Both the position numbers and the translations under genes were made by a program. A DNA stretch of 64,000 bases from Methylophilaceae bacterium (GTDB taxonomy: Bacteria > Pseudomonadota > Gammaproteobacteria > Burkholderiales > Methylophilaceae), in contig CAJPFK010000015.1 of assembly GCA_905339275.1 (NCBI GenBank), positions 62,001 through 126,000 of the forward strand, written 5' to 3'. Positions 35,052 to 44,590 of the stretch are shown here, piece after piece. The notes under the pieces were generated by a model that worked only from the letters and a program-made list of their open reading frames with translations, did not search any database and was not told the DNA's origin. The stretch's first letter is position 1, and each line of letters starts with the position of its first letter.

Positions 35052-35909
35052 ATGAAACTCAAATTCACAAAAATGCACGGGATAGGCAATGATTTTGTCG
35101 TCATTGACGGCATTTCGCAGCATGTTGCGCTAACCGAAGCCCAGATTCGCCGGATTGCCGACAGAAATTTCGGGGTAGGCTGCGACCAGCTATTACTCGT
35201 GGAAAAACCGACCGGAACATTCCCCGGCGTCGATTTTCGTTACCGCATATTCAACGCAGATGGCGGTGAGGTAGAGCAGTGCGGCAACGGTGCGCGGTGT
35301 TTTGTGAAGTTCGTACACGAAAAAGAATTGACCGGCAAACGTGAGATAGATGTTGAGACGGCACGCGGCATCATCACCCTCGCACTGCAGGATAACGGCC
35401 AGGTCGTCGTCAATATGGGCCCGCCGCATTTCAGCCCGGAAAATATCCCGTTCGTTGCCGACCGGCTGGAGGCCAGCTATGCGCTTGACATAGACCACAA
35501 AACCATCCGGGTCTGCGCCTTGTCCATGGGCAACCCCCATGCAGTCCAGGTCGTGGAAAATATCGATACGGCGCCCGTATCCAGCCAGGGGCCATTGATC
35601 GAGTCGCATGAACGTTTCCCGCAGCGCGTCAATGCCGGTTTCATGCAAATCCTTGACCCCCACCGCATCCGGTTGCGCGTGTACGAACGAGGGAGCGGAG
35701 AGACGCTTGCCTGCGGTTCCGGCGCATGCGCCGCGGTCGTCGGCGGCATTCGCATGGGGTTGCTGCAATCACCGGTCAGCGTTGCCATGCGCGGCGGCGA
35801 ACTCAATATCGCCTGGGATGGCGATCATTCCCCGGTATGGATGACGGGGCCGGCAGAAAGCGTTTTCGAAGGCGAAATCGACCTTGGCGCATTTGAATCA
35901 CAAGACTAA
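35052..35909 (+). CDS. dapF: Diaminopimelate epimerase
   Basis: A 285-residue enzyme converting LL- to meso-diaminopimelate for lysine and peptidoglycan. The two catalytic cysteines lie in QCGNGARCF and [32 protein letters not shown] is the classical N-terminus, setting the ATG at 35052 (a TTG two codons upstream is unlikely). Order dapF-DUF484-xerC is conserved in proteobacteria. Confidence 0.96.
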   Translation: MKLKFTKMHGIGNDFVVIDGISQHVALTEAQIRRIADRNFGVGCDQLLLVEKPTGTFPGVDFRYRIFNADGGEVEQCGNGARCFVKFVHEKELTGKREIDVETARGIITLALQDNGQVVVNMGPPHFSPENIPFVADRLEASYALDIDHKTIRVCALSMGNPHAVQVVENIDTAPVSSQGPLIESHERFPQRVNAGFMQILDPHRIRLRVYERGSGETLACGSGACAAVVGGIRMGLLQSPVSVAMRGGELNIAWDGDHSPVWMTGPAESVFEGEIDLGAFESQD

Positions 35910-35938
35910 AATCAGACGAACGATAACAGGGAGCAATC

Positions 35939-36619
35939 ATGCAACTACCCGATGACGAATTACCAAGTGCCGAGCAGGTAGCGGCTTTTTTACGCAAAAA
36001 TCCGCAGTTCTTTGAGCACAACACGGGCTTGCTGACCGAAATCTATCTGCCAAGCCCGCATGGCGGCGGCACGGTATCACTCGCCGAACGCCAGCAACTG
36101 GCCCAACGCGACAAAATCCGCGTAATGGAGGTTAAATTATCCGAACTTCTGCAATTCGGCAGGGAAAATGACCAGATCAGCGAAAAAGTGCATCGCCTGA
36201 GCCTCGGCCTGCTCGCATCTCCGACGCTGGAGATCATGGTGCAGTTGCTCATGCTCGACTTGCGTAACGGATTCTCCGTGCCCTACGTGGGCCTGAGGCT
36301 ATGGGCCAACCCGAAGGACAGCAGCGATGCCGGCAATGAAGTGTTCAAGCCTATCGACGCCGAACTGCGCAACTGGGTTGAAAACCTGGCCGAACCCTAT
36401 TGCGGCCATCACCCCGGACTGGAACTGGACGACTGGTTCGGCGAGAATGTCGCCCCAAAATCGTATGCGCTGATTGCCTTGCGCAGCGAAAACGTTTCCG
36501 GCCTCCTGGCGATCGCCTCAGACGATCCCGACCGCTTCCATCCCGACATGGGCACCAAATACCTCACGCGCATCGGCGAACTTGTCAGTGCGGCGATGCT
36601 GCGGTACACGGAACAGTAA
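35939..36619 (+). CDS. DUF484 family protein
   Basis: A 226-residue cytoplasmic protein: EQVAAFLRKNPQFFEHNTGLLTEIYLPSPHGGGTVSLAERQ at the start and a GAF-like C-terminal domain (SYALIALRSENVSGLLAIASDDPDRFHPDMGTKYL). DUF484 genes lie between dapF and xerC; the role is not known. An AGGGAG site precedes the ATG. Confidence 0.93.
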   Translation: MQLPDDELPSAEQVAAFLRKNPQFFEHNTGLLTEIYLPSPHGGGTVSLAERQQLAQRDKIRVMEVKLSELLQFGRENDQISEKVHRLSLGLLASPTLEIMVQLLMLDLRNGFSVPYVGLRLWANPKDSSDAGNEVFKPIDAELRNWVENLAEPYCGHHPGLELDDWFGENVAPKSYALIALRSENVSGLLAIASDDPDRFHPDMGTKYLTRIGELVSAAMLRYTEQ

Positions 36620-36640
36620 GCAAAAGCCTCCCATCCCGGC

Positions 36641-37516
36641 GTGGACTATCTGGCAAGTTACCTGGAACATCTTGCATTCGAGCGGAATCTCAGCCCGCTG
36701 ACGCGGGAGAACTATGCACGCGACATCAGGCTGCTGCTTGGCCTTGCAGAAAAACTGGCGCTCGAGGACCTGACCAGCCACCATATCCGGCGCTTTATCG
36801 CCAGCATGCATGGTCGAGGCTTGGGCGGCAAAAGCATCGCTCGCATTCTTTCTGCCTGGCGCGGGTTCTTCGACTTTCTTATCCGACGGTACGGCTTCAC
36901 CAGCAATCCCTGCACCGGCATGCGGGCGCCGAAAAGCCCGAAAAGCCTGCCTCAGGCCTTATCCATCGACCAGGCGATTCAATTGGTCACGATTGAAGGT
37001 GATGCGCCGCTGACGCTGCGTGACCGTGCGATCCTGGAGCTTTTCTATTCCTCCGGCCTGCGGCTTGCCGAGTTGGTCGGCCTGAATATCGACGCCCTGG
37101 ACCTGGCCGATGGCATGGTGACCGTCACGGGCAAGGGCAACAAGACGCGCATGGTGCCTGTCGGCAGCCATGCGGCTCACGCAATCCAGGCCTGGCTGAC
37201 CGCTCGTGCAACGATTGCCGGCACGGAAGAGCGTGCCCTGTTCGTAGGCCACAAGGGAACCCGCCTCAGTCCGCGCGCAATACAGTATCGCCTCAAGGAA
37301 TGGGCGATCAGACAGGGCATCAGCAGCGATGTGCATCCTCATATGCTGCGGCATAGTTTTGCCACGCATGTGCTGCAATCCAGCAGCGACCTGCGCGCCG
37401 TCCAGGAAATGCTGGGACATGCAAACATCAGTACGACACAGGTTTACACACACCTGGATTTCCAGCATCTGGCCAAAGTGTACGATTCCGCACACCCGCG
37501 AGCAAAAAAGAAATAG
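36641..37516 (+). CDS. xerC: Tyrosine recombinase XerC
   Basis: A 291-residue site-specific recombinase that resolves chromosome dimers with XerD. Catalytic residues are visible: Arg in YSSGLRLAELVGL, the HPHMLRHSFATH box (His, Arg), His in LGHANISTTQVYTH and the nucleophile Tyr within it. The start is a GTG at 36641. Position after DUF484 is the standard xerC locus. It has no integron-integrase-specific insertion and is not the integrase of the cassette array. Confidence 0.95.
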   Translation: MDYLASYLEHLAFERNLSPLTRENYARDIRLLLGLAEKLALEDLTSHHIRRFIASMHGRGLGGKSIARILSAWRGFFDFLIRRYGFTSNPCTGMRAPKSPKSLPQALSIDQAIQLVTIEGDAPLTLRDRAILELFYSSGLRLAELVGLNIDALDLADGMVTVTGKGNKTRMVPVGSHAAHAIQAWLTARATIAGTEERALFVGHKGTRLSPRAIQYRLKEWAIRQGISSDVHPHMLRHSFATHVLQSSSDLRAVQEMLGHANISTTQVYTHLDFQHLAKVYDSAHPRAKKK

Positions 37517-37763
37517 CCATTGCATGGGATTCCGGCTTCGACATCATGGCCTGCGGGCATGTGCTTCCATCGCAGGTTCCGCTACGCGGCACTGCCAACA
37601 TCCGGCAAAAGCCCGCGCCGCGCGCCTCTGCGCAAAAAAATGCCGGCACCGCCGCCATTGCTGCTCATTACGAAAATCCGTCACAAAATTGTGGCAAAAT
37701 AACGGTATCAAATTTGCTTTACTCCCGTAATGTCAATTCAACTTTAAATCTATAGGAAAACAC

Positions 37764-38345
37764 ATGGAACACCAATTACCTGCCCTGCCATACGCAAAAG
37801 ACGCTCTTGCGCCCGTCATTTCAGCCGAAACCATTGAATATCATTACGGCAAGCATCATCAGACATATGTCACCAACCTGAACAACCTGATCAAGGGTAC
37901 GGAGTTTGAAAATTCATCTCTGGAAGAAATTGTCACGAAGTCTACAGGCGGCATATTCAACAATGCGGCACAGGTCTGGAACCATACGTTCTACTGGAAC
38001 GGATTCAAACCGAACGGCGGCGGCGCGCCAGGCGGCGAACTGGCTGCTGCGATTGACAAGGCATTCGGTTCATTCGAGGAATTCAAGAAACAATTCAGCC
38101 AGAAAGCGATCACTACGTTCGGTTCCGGCTGGGCTTGGCTGGTAAAGAACAAGGATGGCTCGCTCAGCCTGGAAAGCACCAGCAATGCAGCCACCCCGCT
38201 GACCAGCGGCCAAACGCCATTACTGACCATTGATGTGTGGGAACATGCCTACTATGTTGATTACCGCAATGCGCGCGCGAAATACGTGGAAGAGTTCTGG
38301 AACATCGTGAATTGGGATTTTGTTGCAGCCAATTACAAAGCCTGA
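37764..38345 (+). CDS. sodB: Superoxide dismutase, iron type
   Basis: A 193-residue cytoplasmic enzyme. Metal ligands are His27, His74, Asp157 and His161 ([30 protein letters not shown]). Gln70 in NNAAQVWNH is the residue position that marks the iron rather than manganese type. Length matches E. coli SodB. Followed by a strong terminator, so it is a single-gene unit. Confidence 0.96.
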   Translation: MEHQLPALPYAKDALAPVISAETIEYHYGKHHQTYVTNLNNLIKGTEFENSSLEEIVTKSTGGIFNNAAQVWNHTFYWNGFKPNGGGAPGGELAAAIDKAFGSFEEFKKQFSQKAITTFGSGWAWLVKNKDGSLSLESTSNAATPLTSGQTPLLTIDVWEHAYYVDYRNARAKYVEEFWNIVNWDFVAANYKA

Positions 38346-38374
38346 TTAACAACCTTCAGATGAAGGCAATCCGC

Positions 38375-38402
38375 AAAAGGCCGCAGCAGCGGCCTTTTGT
38401 TT
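38375..38402 (+). terminator. Rho-independent terminator after sodB
   Basis: AAAGGCCGC and GCGGCCTTT form a 9-bp stem with an AGCA loop, followed by TTGTTT. It lies 30 bp after the sodB stop. Confidence 0.9.
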
Positions 38403-38478
38403 ACTTGCCAAAAGCGTTGTAAAATTGTTGTCTATACAGAATCAGAGCGATTCACCACCCAACCACACTGGATGCTCC

Positions 38479-39216
38479 ATGAACATACAAAGCCATTTTG
38501 TCGATCTGCCCACGCCAACCGGTGTGATGCGTACTTACATTCATCGCCCGCTTGCAGAGGGCAGTTACCCGGCCATCCTGTTCTATTCGGAAATTTTCCA
38601 GCAAACCGGCCCGATTGAACGCGCCGCGAAAATCATGGCAGGCCATGGTTATGCCGTGCTGGTGCCGGAAGTTTTCCATGAACTTAATCCTATCGGCACC
38701 GTACTGGCTTATGACGATGCCGGCCGTGACAAGGGCAATGCTGATAAATCCGCCAAGGATGTGCAAGGTTATGACAGCGATAACGCCGCCATGATTGCCT
38801 GGGTCAAGCAGCAGCCCTGGTGCAACGGCAGGGTTGGCGCCATGGGTTTCTGCATCGGCGGTCACCTGGCCTTCCGTGCCGCATTGCAACCGGAAGTTAA
38901 AGCCACCGCCTGCTTCTATGCCACCGATTTGCACACCAACGTCATCCCCAACAAACCCGGTCAGCACAGCATGGAGCGCCTGGCAGACATCAAGGGCGAG
39001 TTGATGATGATCTGGGGTAAACAGGACAACCATATCCCAACCGCGGGCCGCGCTGACGTCTACCAGAAACTGACCGGTGCCAACCTCAGCTTTACCTGGC
39101 ATGAGTTCAATGCCCAGCATGCTTTCATGCGCGATGAGGGTGAGCGCTACGACCCACAACTGGCAATGACAGGTTACCAACTGGCGCTGGATCTTTTCAA
39201 CAGGAAACTGGCCTGA
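38479..39216 (+). CDS. Dienelactone hydrolase family protein
   Basis: A 245-residue alpha/beta hydrolase. The nucleophile is Cys125 in GAMGFCIGGHLAF, as in true dienelactone hydrolases; an Asp (in IWGKQDNHIP) and the His of NAQHAFMRDEG complete the triad. Substrate unknown. The ATG at 38479 gives the usual N-terminus (SHFVDLPTPTGVMRTYIHRP). Ends at a bidirectional terminator shared with the opposing gene. Confidence 0.9.
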   Translation: MNIQSHFVDLPTPTGVMRTYIHRPLAEGSYPAILFYSEIFQQTGPIERAAKIMAGHGYAVLVPEVFHELNPIGTVLAYDDAGRDKGNADKSAKDVQGYDSDNAAMIAWVKQQPWCNGRVGAMGFCIGGHLAFRAALQPEVKATACFYATDLHTNVIPNKPGQHSMERLADIKGELMMIWGKQDNHIPTAGRADVYQKLTGANLSFTWHEFNAQHAFMRDEGERYDPQLAMTGYQLALDLFNRKLA

Positions 39217-39232
39217 TTACTGGCCGTTCCGC

Positions 39233-39260
39233 AAAAAAGGGAGCAATGCTCCCTTTTTTT
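39233..39260. terminator. Bidirectional terminator
   Basis: A-run, GGGAGC, loop AAT, GCTCCC and T-run form a symmetric hairpin between two convergent genes, serving both strands. Confidence 0.9.
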
Positions 39261-39269
39261 ACCCTGTGC

Positions 39270-39845
39270 CTACAAACCGATACCCTGCGCCACGCCAAAC
39301 AGTGTTGCCAGCCCTAATGCCGTAAATATCCCTGCCGCAATCAGGCGTACGAGCTTCAACGGGATGCGATGCGCGATGCGTTCTCCCAGGATCACGGCCG
39401 GAATATTGGCAATCATCATTCCCAGCGTCGTCCCGATCACCACAAAAAGAAATGCCTGATACTGTGCCGCCAGGGCCACGGTAGCGATCTGCGTTTTGTC
39501 TCCCATCTCGGCCAGAAAGAATGTCAGCAGGGTCGTACCGAAGACCCCCATGTGACTCGCCTTGGTTTCAACATCGTCCAGCTTGTCCGGGATCATTGTC
39601 CAGCCCGCCATCAGAAGAAAGGAAATTCCCAGTATCCAGCGCAAGGTTTCCGGCGCCAGCAGTGTTGTCAGCCAGGCACCAAGCAAACCGGCAAATGCAT
39701 GATTCGCAATCGTGGCAAGCAGAATTGCAAGGATGATGGTCCAGGGTTTTTTAAATCGCGCGGCAAGAATAAAGGCCAGCAACTGCGTTTTGTCGCCAAT
39801 TTCTGCGAGTGCAACCACGCCGGTTGAGATGAGGAACGCTTCCAT
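39270..39845 (-). CDS. TMEM165/GDT1 (UPF0016) family cation transporter, probably Mn2+ exporter
   Basis: A 191-residue membrane protein with about six helices and the two signature motifs ALAEIGDKTQLLAF and FLAEMGDKTQIATVAL, one in each half. Family members move Mn2+ or Ca2+ against protons. The start at 39845 begins MEAFLISTGVVALAEIGDKTQ. A yybP-ykoY manganese riboswitch lies directly upstream, which strongly supports a manganese role. Confidence 0.93.
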   Translation of the reverse strand: MEAFLISTGVVALAEIGDKTQLLAFILAARFKKPWTIILAILLATIANHAFAGLLGAWLTTLLAPETLRWILGISFLLMAGWTMIPDKLDDVETKASHMGVFGTTLLTFFLAEMGDKTQIATVALAAQYQAFLFVVIGTTLGMMIANIPAVILGERIAHRIPLKLVRLIAAGIFTALGLATLFGVAQGIGL

Positions 39846-39849
39846 GAAT

Positions 39850-40010
39850 GAGCTCCGGCCGGATATAACCAATGACCATGCAACCCCTCCAGCCAATGGA
39901 AGCGGCATAGTCAATGGTCTCGCCAAGCTCTTGAACCGCTTGCGCCATGGCTGGAAGCCAAGTATGTTGACGCAAGCCCTTTTTGAAAAGGAGGCTACTC
40001 CCCAATGAAG
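39850..40010 (-). promoter_or_regulatory. yybP-ykoY manganese riboswitch
   Basis: On the - strand the leader begins with TTGGGGAGTAGCC, followed by CGTCAACATACTTGG and later GCGAGACCATTGACTATGCC, the conserved blocks of the yybP-ykoY class. This RNA senses Mn2+ and switches on export genes. It ends just before the start codon of the GDT1-family gene. Outer borders are approximate. Confidence 0.88.
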
Positions 40011-40091
40011 AAGAGCATTTTACTGATGTAACGCAATTCCGTCAAAACTACCATCAGAATACATTTTTTATATCCGACAAGCTCTGTTAGA

Positions 40092-40108
40092 ATGCAATTA
40101 TGTTGCAT
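40092..40108. promoter_or_regulatory. Palindrome, possible operator
   Basis: ATGCAATTATGTTGCAT is a 6-bp inverted repeat with a 5-bp centre. It overlaps the start codon of the small secreted protein and lies upstream of a zinc-type TonB receptor. It loosely recalls Zur-type sites, but the match is weak. Confidence 0.35.
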
Positions 40109-40408
40109 CGTCTGATTCTCACTTTTGCGCTTGCCTTTCTGCTCGGCTTCAGCCAGCAGAGCGCGCTGCTGCATGAAATCTCGCACTTTGCCGACATTGA
40201 TCCGGTCTCGCAAGACCAAGCCCCGCAACACGCATCCGCTTGCGATCAATGCCTGGGTTTCAGCAATCTTGCACACGCCATCGGCTCAGGTTTTGCCCTT
40301 GCCGTTAATGCAACGCTCAGTGATATGCCGGCGCCTGGCTGCTGCCGGCATCACGTTCAACACCCGCCACAATTCTATACCGCACGCGCCCCACCTTTCC
40401 TCGTTTAG
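40100..40408 (+). CDS. Small secreted Cys/His-rich protein next to the TonB receptor
   Basis: A 102-residue protein with a signal peptide (LILTFALAFLLGFSQQSALL) and a short mature part containing HEISHFADIDP, a CDQC pair and CCRHHVQH, so several possible metal ligands. I do not recognise a named family. Similar small Cys/His proteins precede metal-related receptors. It lies about 100 bp upstream of the TonB receptor on the same strand and may be co-regulated; a metal-binding role is inference. Confidence 0.6.
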   Translation: MLHRLILTFALAFLLGFSQQSALLHEISHFADIDPVSQDQAPQHASACDQCLGFSNLAHAIGSGFALAVNATLSDMPAPGCCRHHVQHPPQFYTARAPPFLV

Positions 40409-40512
40409 TGAGTGATTCCACGGCCATTGACTGGCTGTGACCTGTATTTATCTTTTTGTTGGTATCTGCCTTTTAGATAGGTACGCACTGTTTACTAAAC
40501 GAGGTTTCCACA

Positions 40513-42591
40513 ATGTTCCCTGTTTCTGCCGAAATACGCCTTCCTGCGCGTAAAAAACTATTCCTGGCGCTTGCATTTGCCGTCAGCCACCCATTTTTTT
40601 CCGGTTCCAATACATTTGCCGCCAATGCAACCGGAACCAGCGAGGCCATAGAGCTTGCGCCGGTACCGGTGACCGCCAACCCGCTGGGCGTTGGCTCGGA
40701 TGAACTGGTCGTCCCGGTTTCCGTGCTGAACGGGCGCGAGTTATCGCTTACCCGGGAAAGCACGCTGGGCGAGACCTTGAAGAATATTCCCGGCGTCAGC
40801 GCCAGCTACTTCGGCCCGAACGCCTCACGTCCCATCATCCGCGGCCTTGACGGCGAACGCGTGCGCATCATGCAAAACGGGGTGGGCATCCTGGACGCAG
40901 CAAGCCTGAGCTTCGATCACGCCGTGGCGATCGACCCATTGGTGATTGAACAGATCGACGTGGTACGCGGCCCCGCGGCCCTGCTTTATGGCGGCAGCGC
41001 AGTCGGCGGGGTGGTCAATGCCATCGACCACCGCATCCCCAGGGAACGGCTGGATGGCATCACAGGCCGCGGCGAGATTCGCTTCGGCGGCGCGGAAAAC
41101 CAGAAAAACGGCGCGATTGTGCTGGATGCTGGTAATGGCCTATTCGCGATCCACGGCGACATTTACGAACGCAAGACCGATGACCTGGATATCCCCGGCT
41201 ATGCCGTCTCCAAACGGAAAAGCCGTGAAGACGGCACGCCGCGTGAAAATCGCGGACGCCTGGTCAATAGCGCCTCTCGCGGTGATGGCGGCGCACTGGG
41301 CGCTTCGTTGACCTTCGACAACGGCTATGCCGGCCTGTCTTATTCCACTTATAACAACAAGTACGGTACCGTCGCTGAGGAAGACGTCATCATCGACCAG
41401 AACAGCGATCGCTGGGATTTCGCCAGCGAATTCAGCGACCTGGGCAATATCATCAACCGCGTGAAATTGCGCATGGCGCACACCGATTACAAGCATGTGG
41501 AAATCGCCGGCGGCGAACCAGAAACCCGCTTCAGCAACCGCGGCCTCGAAGGTTCGCTCGAACTGGGCCACGGCAAGATCGGGCACCTCTCCGGCGTGAT
41601 CGGGCTGCAATTCCAGGATTCCAGATTCCAGGCACTCGGCGATGAAGCCTTCGTGCCAAAAAATGAAACCCAGAGCCGCGGCGTCTATATCTATGAAGAG
41701 CTGCCACTGGGCTTGGTCGGCACGGACGACCTCAAACTCAGCTTCGGCGGCCGTATTGACCGCGTCGATGTCGATTCCAAGGGCGGCGATAATTTCGGTG
41801 CCCCCTTGTCGCGCAGCTTTACCCCCAGGAGCTTCGCCACCGGCGCCCTGTTCAAGCTCAACGAACAGTGGTCGGTAAGCAGCAATCTCTCGCACAACGA
41901 GCGTGCGCCAAGTTATTTCGAGCTATATGCCAACGGGCCTCACGTGGCAACCGGACAATTCGAAGTGGGTAATGCCGATTTTGACGAAGAACGCTCCAAC
42001 GGCATAGACGCGCAAATCCGCTGGCAATCGGGCAAGCATTCTTTCAATGTAGGCGCTTACTACACCCGTTTCAATAACTTCATCGGGCTGTTCAATACCG
42101 GCAACGATATCGAGGTCGAGCCGGGCGAATTCCTTCCTGAAGCCCAGTTCGATCAAGTCAGCGCGACATTCAAGGGCATCGAGGCCGAAGGGAAATTCCG
42201 TATTTACGAAAGCTACGGCGTACTCGACCTGACCGTACGCGGCGATTACGTGCGTGCAAAAAATCGCGACACCGGCAATGATCTGCCGCGCATTGCGCCA
42301 CTGCGGCTGGGATTCGGCCTGAACTATGCCTTCAACCGTTTCGGCTCACGCCTGGACGTTTTGCACGGCTTCAGGCAGACCCGCACGGATGACTTCGAAC
42401 TACCGACCGACAGCTACACTTCGGTCAACGCCATGGTCACCTATCTGTTGCCAACCACGCTGCGCCTGGAAGCATTCGCCAAAGCCAATAACCTGCTGGA
42501 TGAAGAAATCCGCGACCATTCCTCCCTCCTCAAGGATATCGCCCCGCAAGGCGGCCGCTCGCTCCTGATCGGTCTCCGCGGCGAGTTCTGA
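40513..42591 (+). CDS. TonB-dependent receptor, ZnuD-like
   Basis: A 692-residue outer-membrane receptor with a signal peptide ending near FAANA, a plug domain (SRPIIRGLDGERVRIMQNGVGILDAASLSFDHAVAIDPLVIEQIDVVRGPAALLYGGS, cited here by position about 105-165) and a beta-barrel ending in aromatic Phe. The plug strongly resembles zinc receptors of the ZnuD type. The His-rich loop seen in some ZnuD proteins is not obvious, so copper or another ligand is not excluded. Preceded by a Cys/His-rich secreted protein. Confidence 0.85.
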   Translation: MFPVSAEIRLPARKKLFLALAFAVSHPFFSGSNTFAANATGTSEAIELAPVPVTANPLGVGSDELVVPVSVLNGRELSLTRESTLGETLKNIPGVSASYFGPNASRPIIRGLDGERVRIMQNGVGILDAASLSFDHAVAIDPLVIEQIDVVRGPAALLYGGSAVGGVVNAIDHRIPRERLDGITGRGEIRFGGAENQKNGAIVLDAGNGLFAIHGDIYERKTDDLDIPGYAVSKRKSREDGTPRENRGRLVNSASRGDGGALGASLTFDNGYAGLSYSTYNNKYGTVAEEDVIIDQNSDRWDFASEFSDLGNIINRVKLRMAHTDYKHVEIAGGEPETRFSNRGLEGSLELGHGKIGHLSGVIGLQFQDSRFQALGDEAFVPKNETQSRGVYIYEELPLGLVGTDDLKLSFGGRIDRVDVDSKGGDNFGAPLSRSFTPRSFATGALFKLNEQWSVSSNLSHNERAPSYFELYANGPHVATGQFEVGNADFDEERSNGIDAQIRWQSGKHSFNVGAYYTRFNNFIGLFNTGNDIEVEPGEFLPEAQFDQVSATFKGIEAEGKFRIYESYGVLDLTVRGDYVRAKNRDTGNDLPRIAPLRLGFGLNYAFNRFGSRLDVLHGFRQTRTDDFELPTDSYTSVNAMVTYLLPTTLRLEAFAKANNLLDEEIRDHSSLLKDIAPQGGRSLLIGLRGEF

Positions 42592-42952
42592 TTGAAATTC
42601 AGCATGTTGACAAGCATTCGGCTTGCCAACATGCTGAAACGTGGCCGGCGACGCGCTCGCTATCGGCGATAACACGCCGCGTACCGGAACGAGAAGAAAA
42701 GGCGATTGTCCGCGCTCATCCCGGCAATGCGCAGTTCGCCTGAAACCACCATCGAACGTAAAGCTATAGAAGGATGGCCGATACTCCGGACAGATACCCG
42801 GCACAACCCTTCAATTGCCGTAAGAAACAGCGCGTACAAAAAACTGCAGGGACTCAATATCCATTTTACATTCCCGGCTTGTTGTGTTGCCAGACATTAG
42901 CCGTAATAATCGACGGTATTCGTATACCTCAACTCTGCCCAAGGTAATCAAC
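42592..42952 (-). other. Gap with a possible LysR-type gene remnant
   Basis: No intact gene. On the - strand, a frame starting at 42864 reads MDIESLQFFVRAVSYGN and stops at 42811; this looks like the first 17 residues of a LysR-type regulator, whose helix-turn-helix should follow but is missing. An inverted repeat, CAGCATGTTG with CAACATGCTG near 42601-42636, directly after the receptor stop could act as a terminator, though it lacks a T-run. Confidence 0.35.
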
Positions 42953-44155
42953 ATGCTGATACAACCCACCCGGCCATCAAAACAGCAAGTCGCCGGCCAA
43001 GCCCTGTTCAATCTTGGGTTCAGGCCGTTTTTTCTCGGCGCCGGGTTTTTTGCGCTGCTCTCGATAAGTGTATGGATGGCGGTTTATGCCCTGCAATTGC
43101 CGTTGCAGTTTGAATCGATCAGCGCGATGCAGTGGCATGCGCACGAAATGATCTATGGCTACGGCTTTGCCGTCATCGCGGGATTTCTGCTGACTGCCGT
43201 CAAGAACTGGACGGGCCTGCAAACCCCGCATGGCATATCCCTGTTCGGGCTTTTTTCAATCTGGGCGATTGCCAGGTTGCTGCTGCTCGGCGGCACCTCC
43301 TACCTGCTGCTGGCTGCGGTGGCCGACCTGCTGTTCGGCCTGCTGCTGATGGCCGCGGTTACCGGCCCCATCATCAAAACCAGGCAATGGAAGCAAATGG
43401 CCGTGCTATCCAAACTGATCATCATCGTGGCAGGCAACAGCCTGTTTTATCTCGGTGCGCTGGGTTATGTGAATGACGGCGTATATCTCTCGATTTATGG
43501 CGGGCTTTACATTGTTATCAGCCTGATCCTGGTGTTGGGCAGGCGGGTAATTCCTTTCTTTATCGAGCGCGGAGTCAGCGAAAAAGTCACCCTGCGCCAG
43601 TACCGCTGGCTGGATATCTCTATTCTCCTGTTCTTCCTGCTGTTTTTCGTAAACGAACTGTTCAGCAGGCAGGCCAATATCACCGTACTGGCTGCAACCG
43701 TATTATTCCTGCTAAACGGTTTCAGGCTCTATAACTGGCATACGCCGGGCATCTGGAAAGCGCCCCTGCTCTGGGGCTTGTATGTCTCCTCGTGGTTGAT
43801 CAATGCAGGATTTCTGCTGCTGGCCGCGGAATACTGGTTTGAAATTTCCGGGTTATTGGCAGTGCACCTGTTCACCATAGGCGGTATCGGCCTGATGACC
43901 ATGTCGATGATGGCGCGCGTGGCCCTGGGCCATACCGGCAGGAATATCAGGCAGCCACCGGCCCTGGTCGGCTATGCGTTGACGGCTTTGGTGGTGAGTG
44001 TGCTGTTCAGGGTGGGCTTGCCGCTGATCGACATGAACCATTACCCCTGGTGGCTGGCGGCCTCCTACCTGTGCTGGGTCGTTGCATTTGTCCTGTTCTT
44101 GCTCGTCTATGCGCCGATATTGGTCAAACCGAGACCGGATGGCCAGATTGGTTAA
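42953..44155 (+). CDS. NnrS family membrane protein
   Basis: A 400-residue protein with about twelve hydrophobic segments. The family signature WHAHEMIYGYGFAVIAGFLL followed by TAVKNWTG is near residues 62-90, and HLFTIGGIGLMTMSMMARVALGHTGR is further on; conserved His residues there could bind haem or copper. NnrS is linked to nitric oxide and nitrosative stress. The ATG at 42953 follows AAGG; upstream in-frame codons are not conserved. No nitric oxide reductase genes are in the window. Confidence 0.9.
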   Translation: MLIQPTRPSKQQVAGQALFNLGFRPFFLGAGFFALLSISVWMAVYALQLPLQFESISAMQWHAHEMIYGYGFAVIAGFLLTAVKNWTGLQTPHGISLFGLFSIWAIARLLLLGGTSYLLLAAVADLLFGLLLMAAVTGPIIKTRQWKQMAVLSKLIIIVAGNSLFYLGALGYVNDGVYLSIYGGLYIVISLILVLGRRVIPFFIERGVSEKVTLRQYRWLDISILLFFLLFFVNELFSRQANITVLAATVLFLLNGFRLYNWHTPGIWKAPLLWGLYVSSWLINAGFLLLAAEYWFEISGLLAVHLFTIGGIGLMTMSMMARVALGHTGRNIRQPPALVGYALTALVVSVLFRVGLPLIDMNHYPWWLAASYLCWVVAFVLFLLVYAPILVKPRPDGQIG

Positions 44156-44247
44156 AAAACCGGCGGAGGGCCCGATTGCCAGATGCAGCCGGGGCGACCA
44201 TAGGCTATGATAGAGGCCTTACCGGTTAACTTTTCAGAGTCAAAAAA

Positions 44248-44520
44248 ATGGCACGTACTGTTCAATGCATTAAATTAGGTCATGAAGCCGAGGGATTGGA
44301 TTTCCCTCCCTATCCAGGCGAGCTTGGCAAACGTATCTACGAAAACGTCTCGAAGGAGGCCTGGGCCGGCTGGCTCAAGCACCAGACCATGCTGGTGAAT
44401 GAAAACCGCCTGAGCCTGGCCGACCCGCAGGCGCGCAAATACCTGTCGCAACAGACCGAAGCGTACTTTTTCGGCACCGGCGCAGATGCAGCTTCGGGCT
44501 ACGTACCGCCCAGAAGTTAG
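44248..44520 (+). CDS. yggX: Fe(2+)-trafficking protein YggX
   Basis: A 90-residue protein, the typical size. [30 protein letters not shown] with Cys7 is diagnostic, and [22 protein letters not shown] completes the family pattern. YggX protects iron-sulfur clusters against oxidants. Usually near mutY; here it stands alone upstream of ppk1. Confidence 0.95.
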   Translation: MARTVQCIKLGHEAEGLDFPPYPGELGKRIYENVSKEAWAGWLKHQTMLVNENRLSLADPQARKYLSQQTEAYFFGTGADAASGYVPPRS

Positions 44521-44545
44521 GCGCCTCCAACCAAACTTGTCACAG

Positions 44546-44563
44546 TTGTCATAAAACTGTCAC
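44546..44563 (+). promoter_or_regulatory. Pho box upstream of ppk1
   Basis: TTGTCATAAAACTGTCAC fits the PhoB consensus (two CTGTCA-type heptamers 4 bp apart) in all but one or two positions; a further TTGTCAC lies just upstream. Eleven bp downstream, TACATT (44574-44579) could be the -10 element. Confidence 0.82.
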
Positions 44564-44590
44564 AGTGACGGGATACATTGAGGTTTTAAG

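Noticed and set aside
36641-37516. Tyrosine recombinase considered as the integrase of the cassette array
   Set aside because: It lies in the dapF-DUF484-xerC order, has XerC motifs throughout and is 20 kb from the array.
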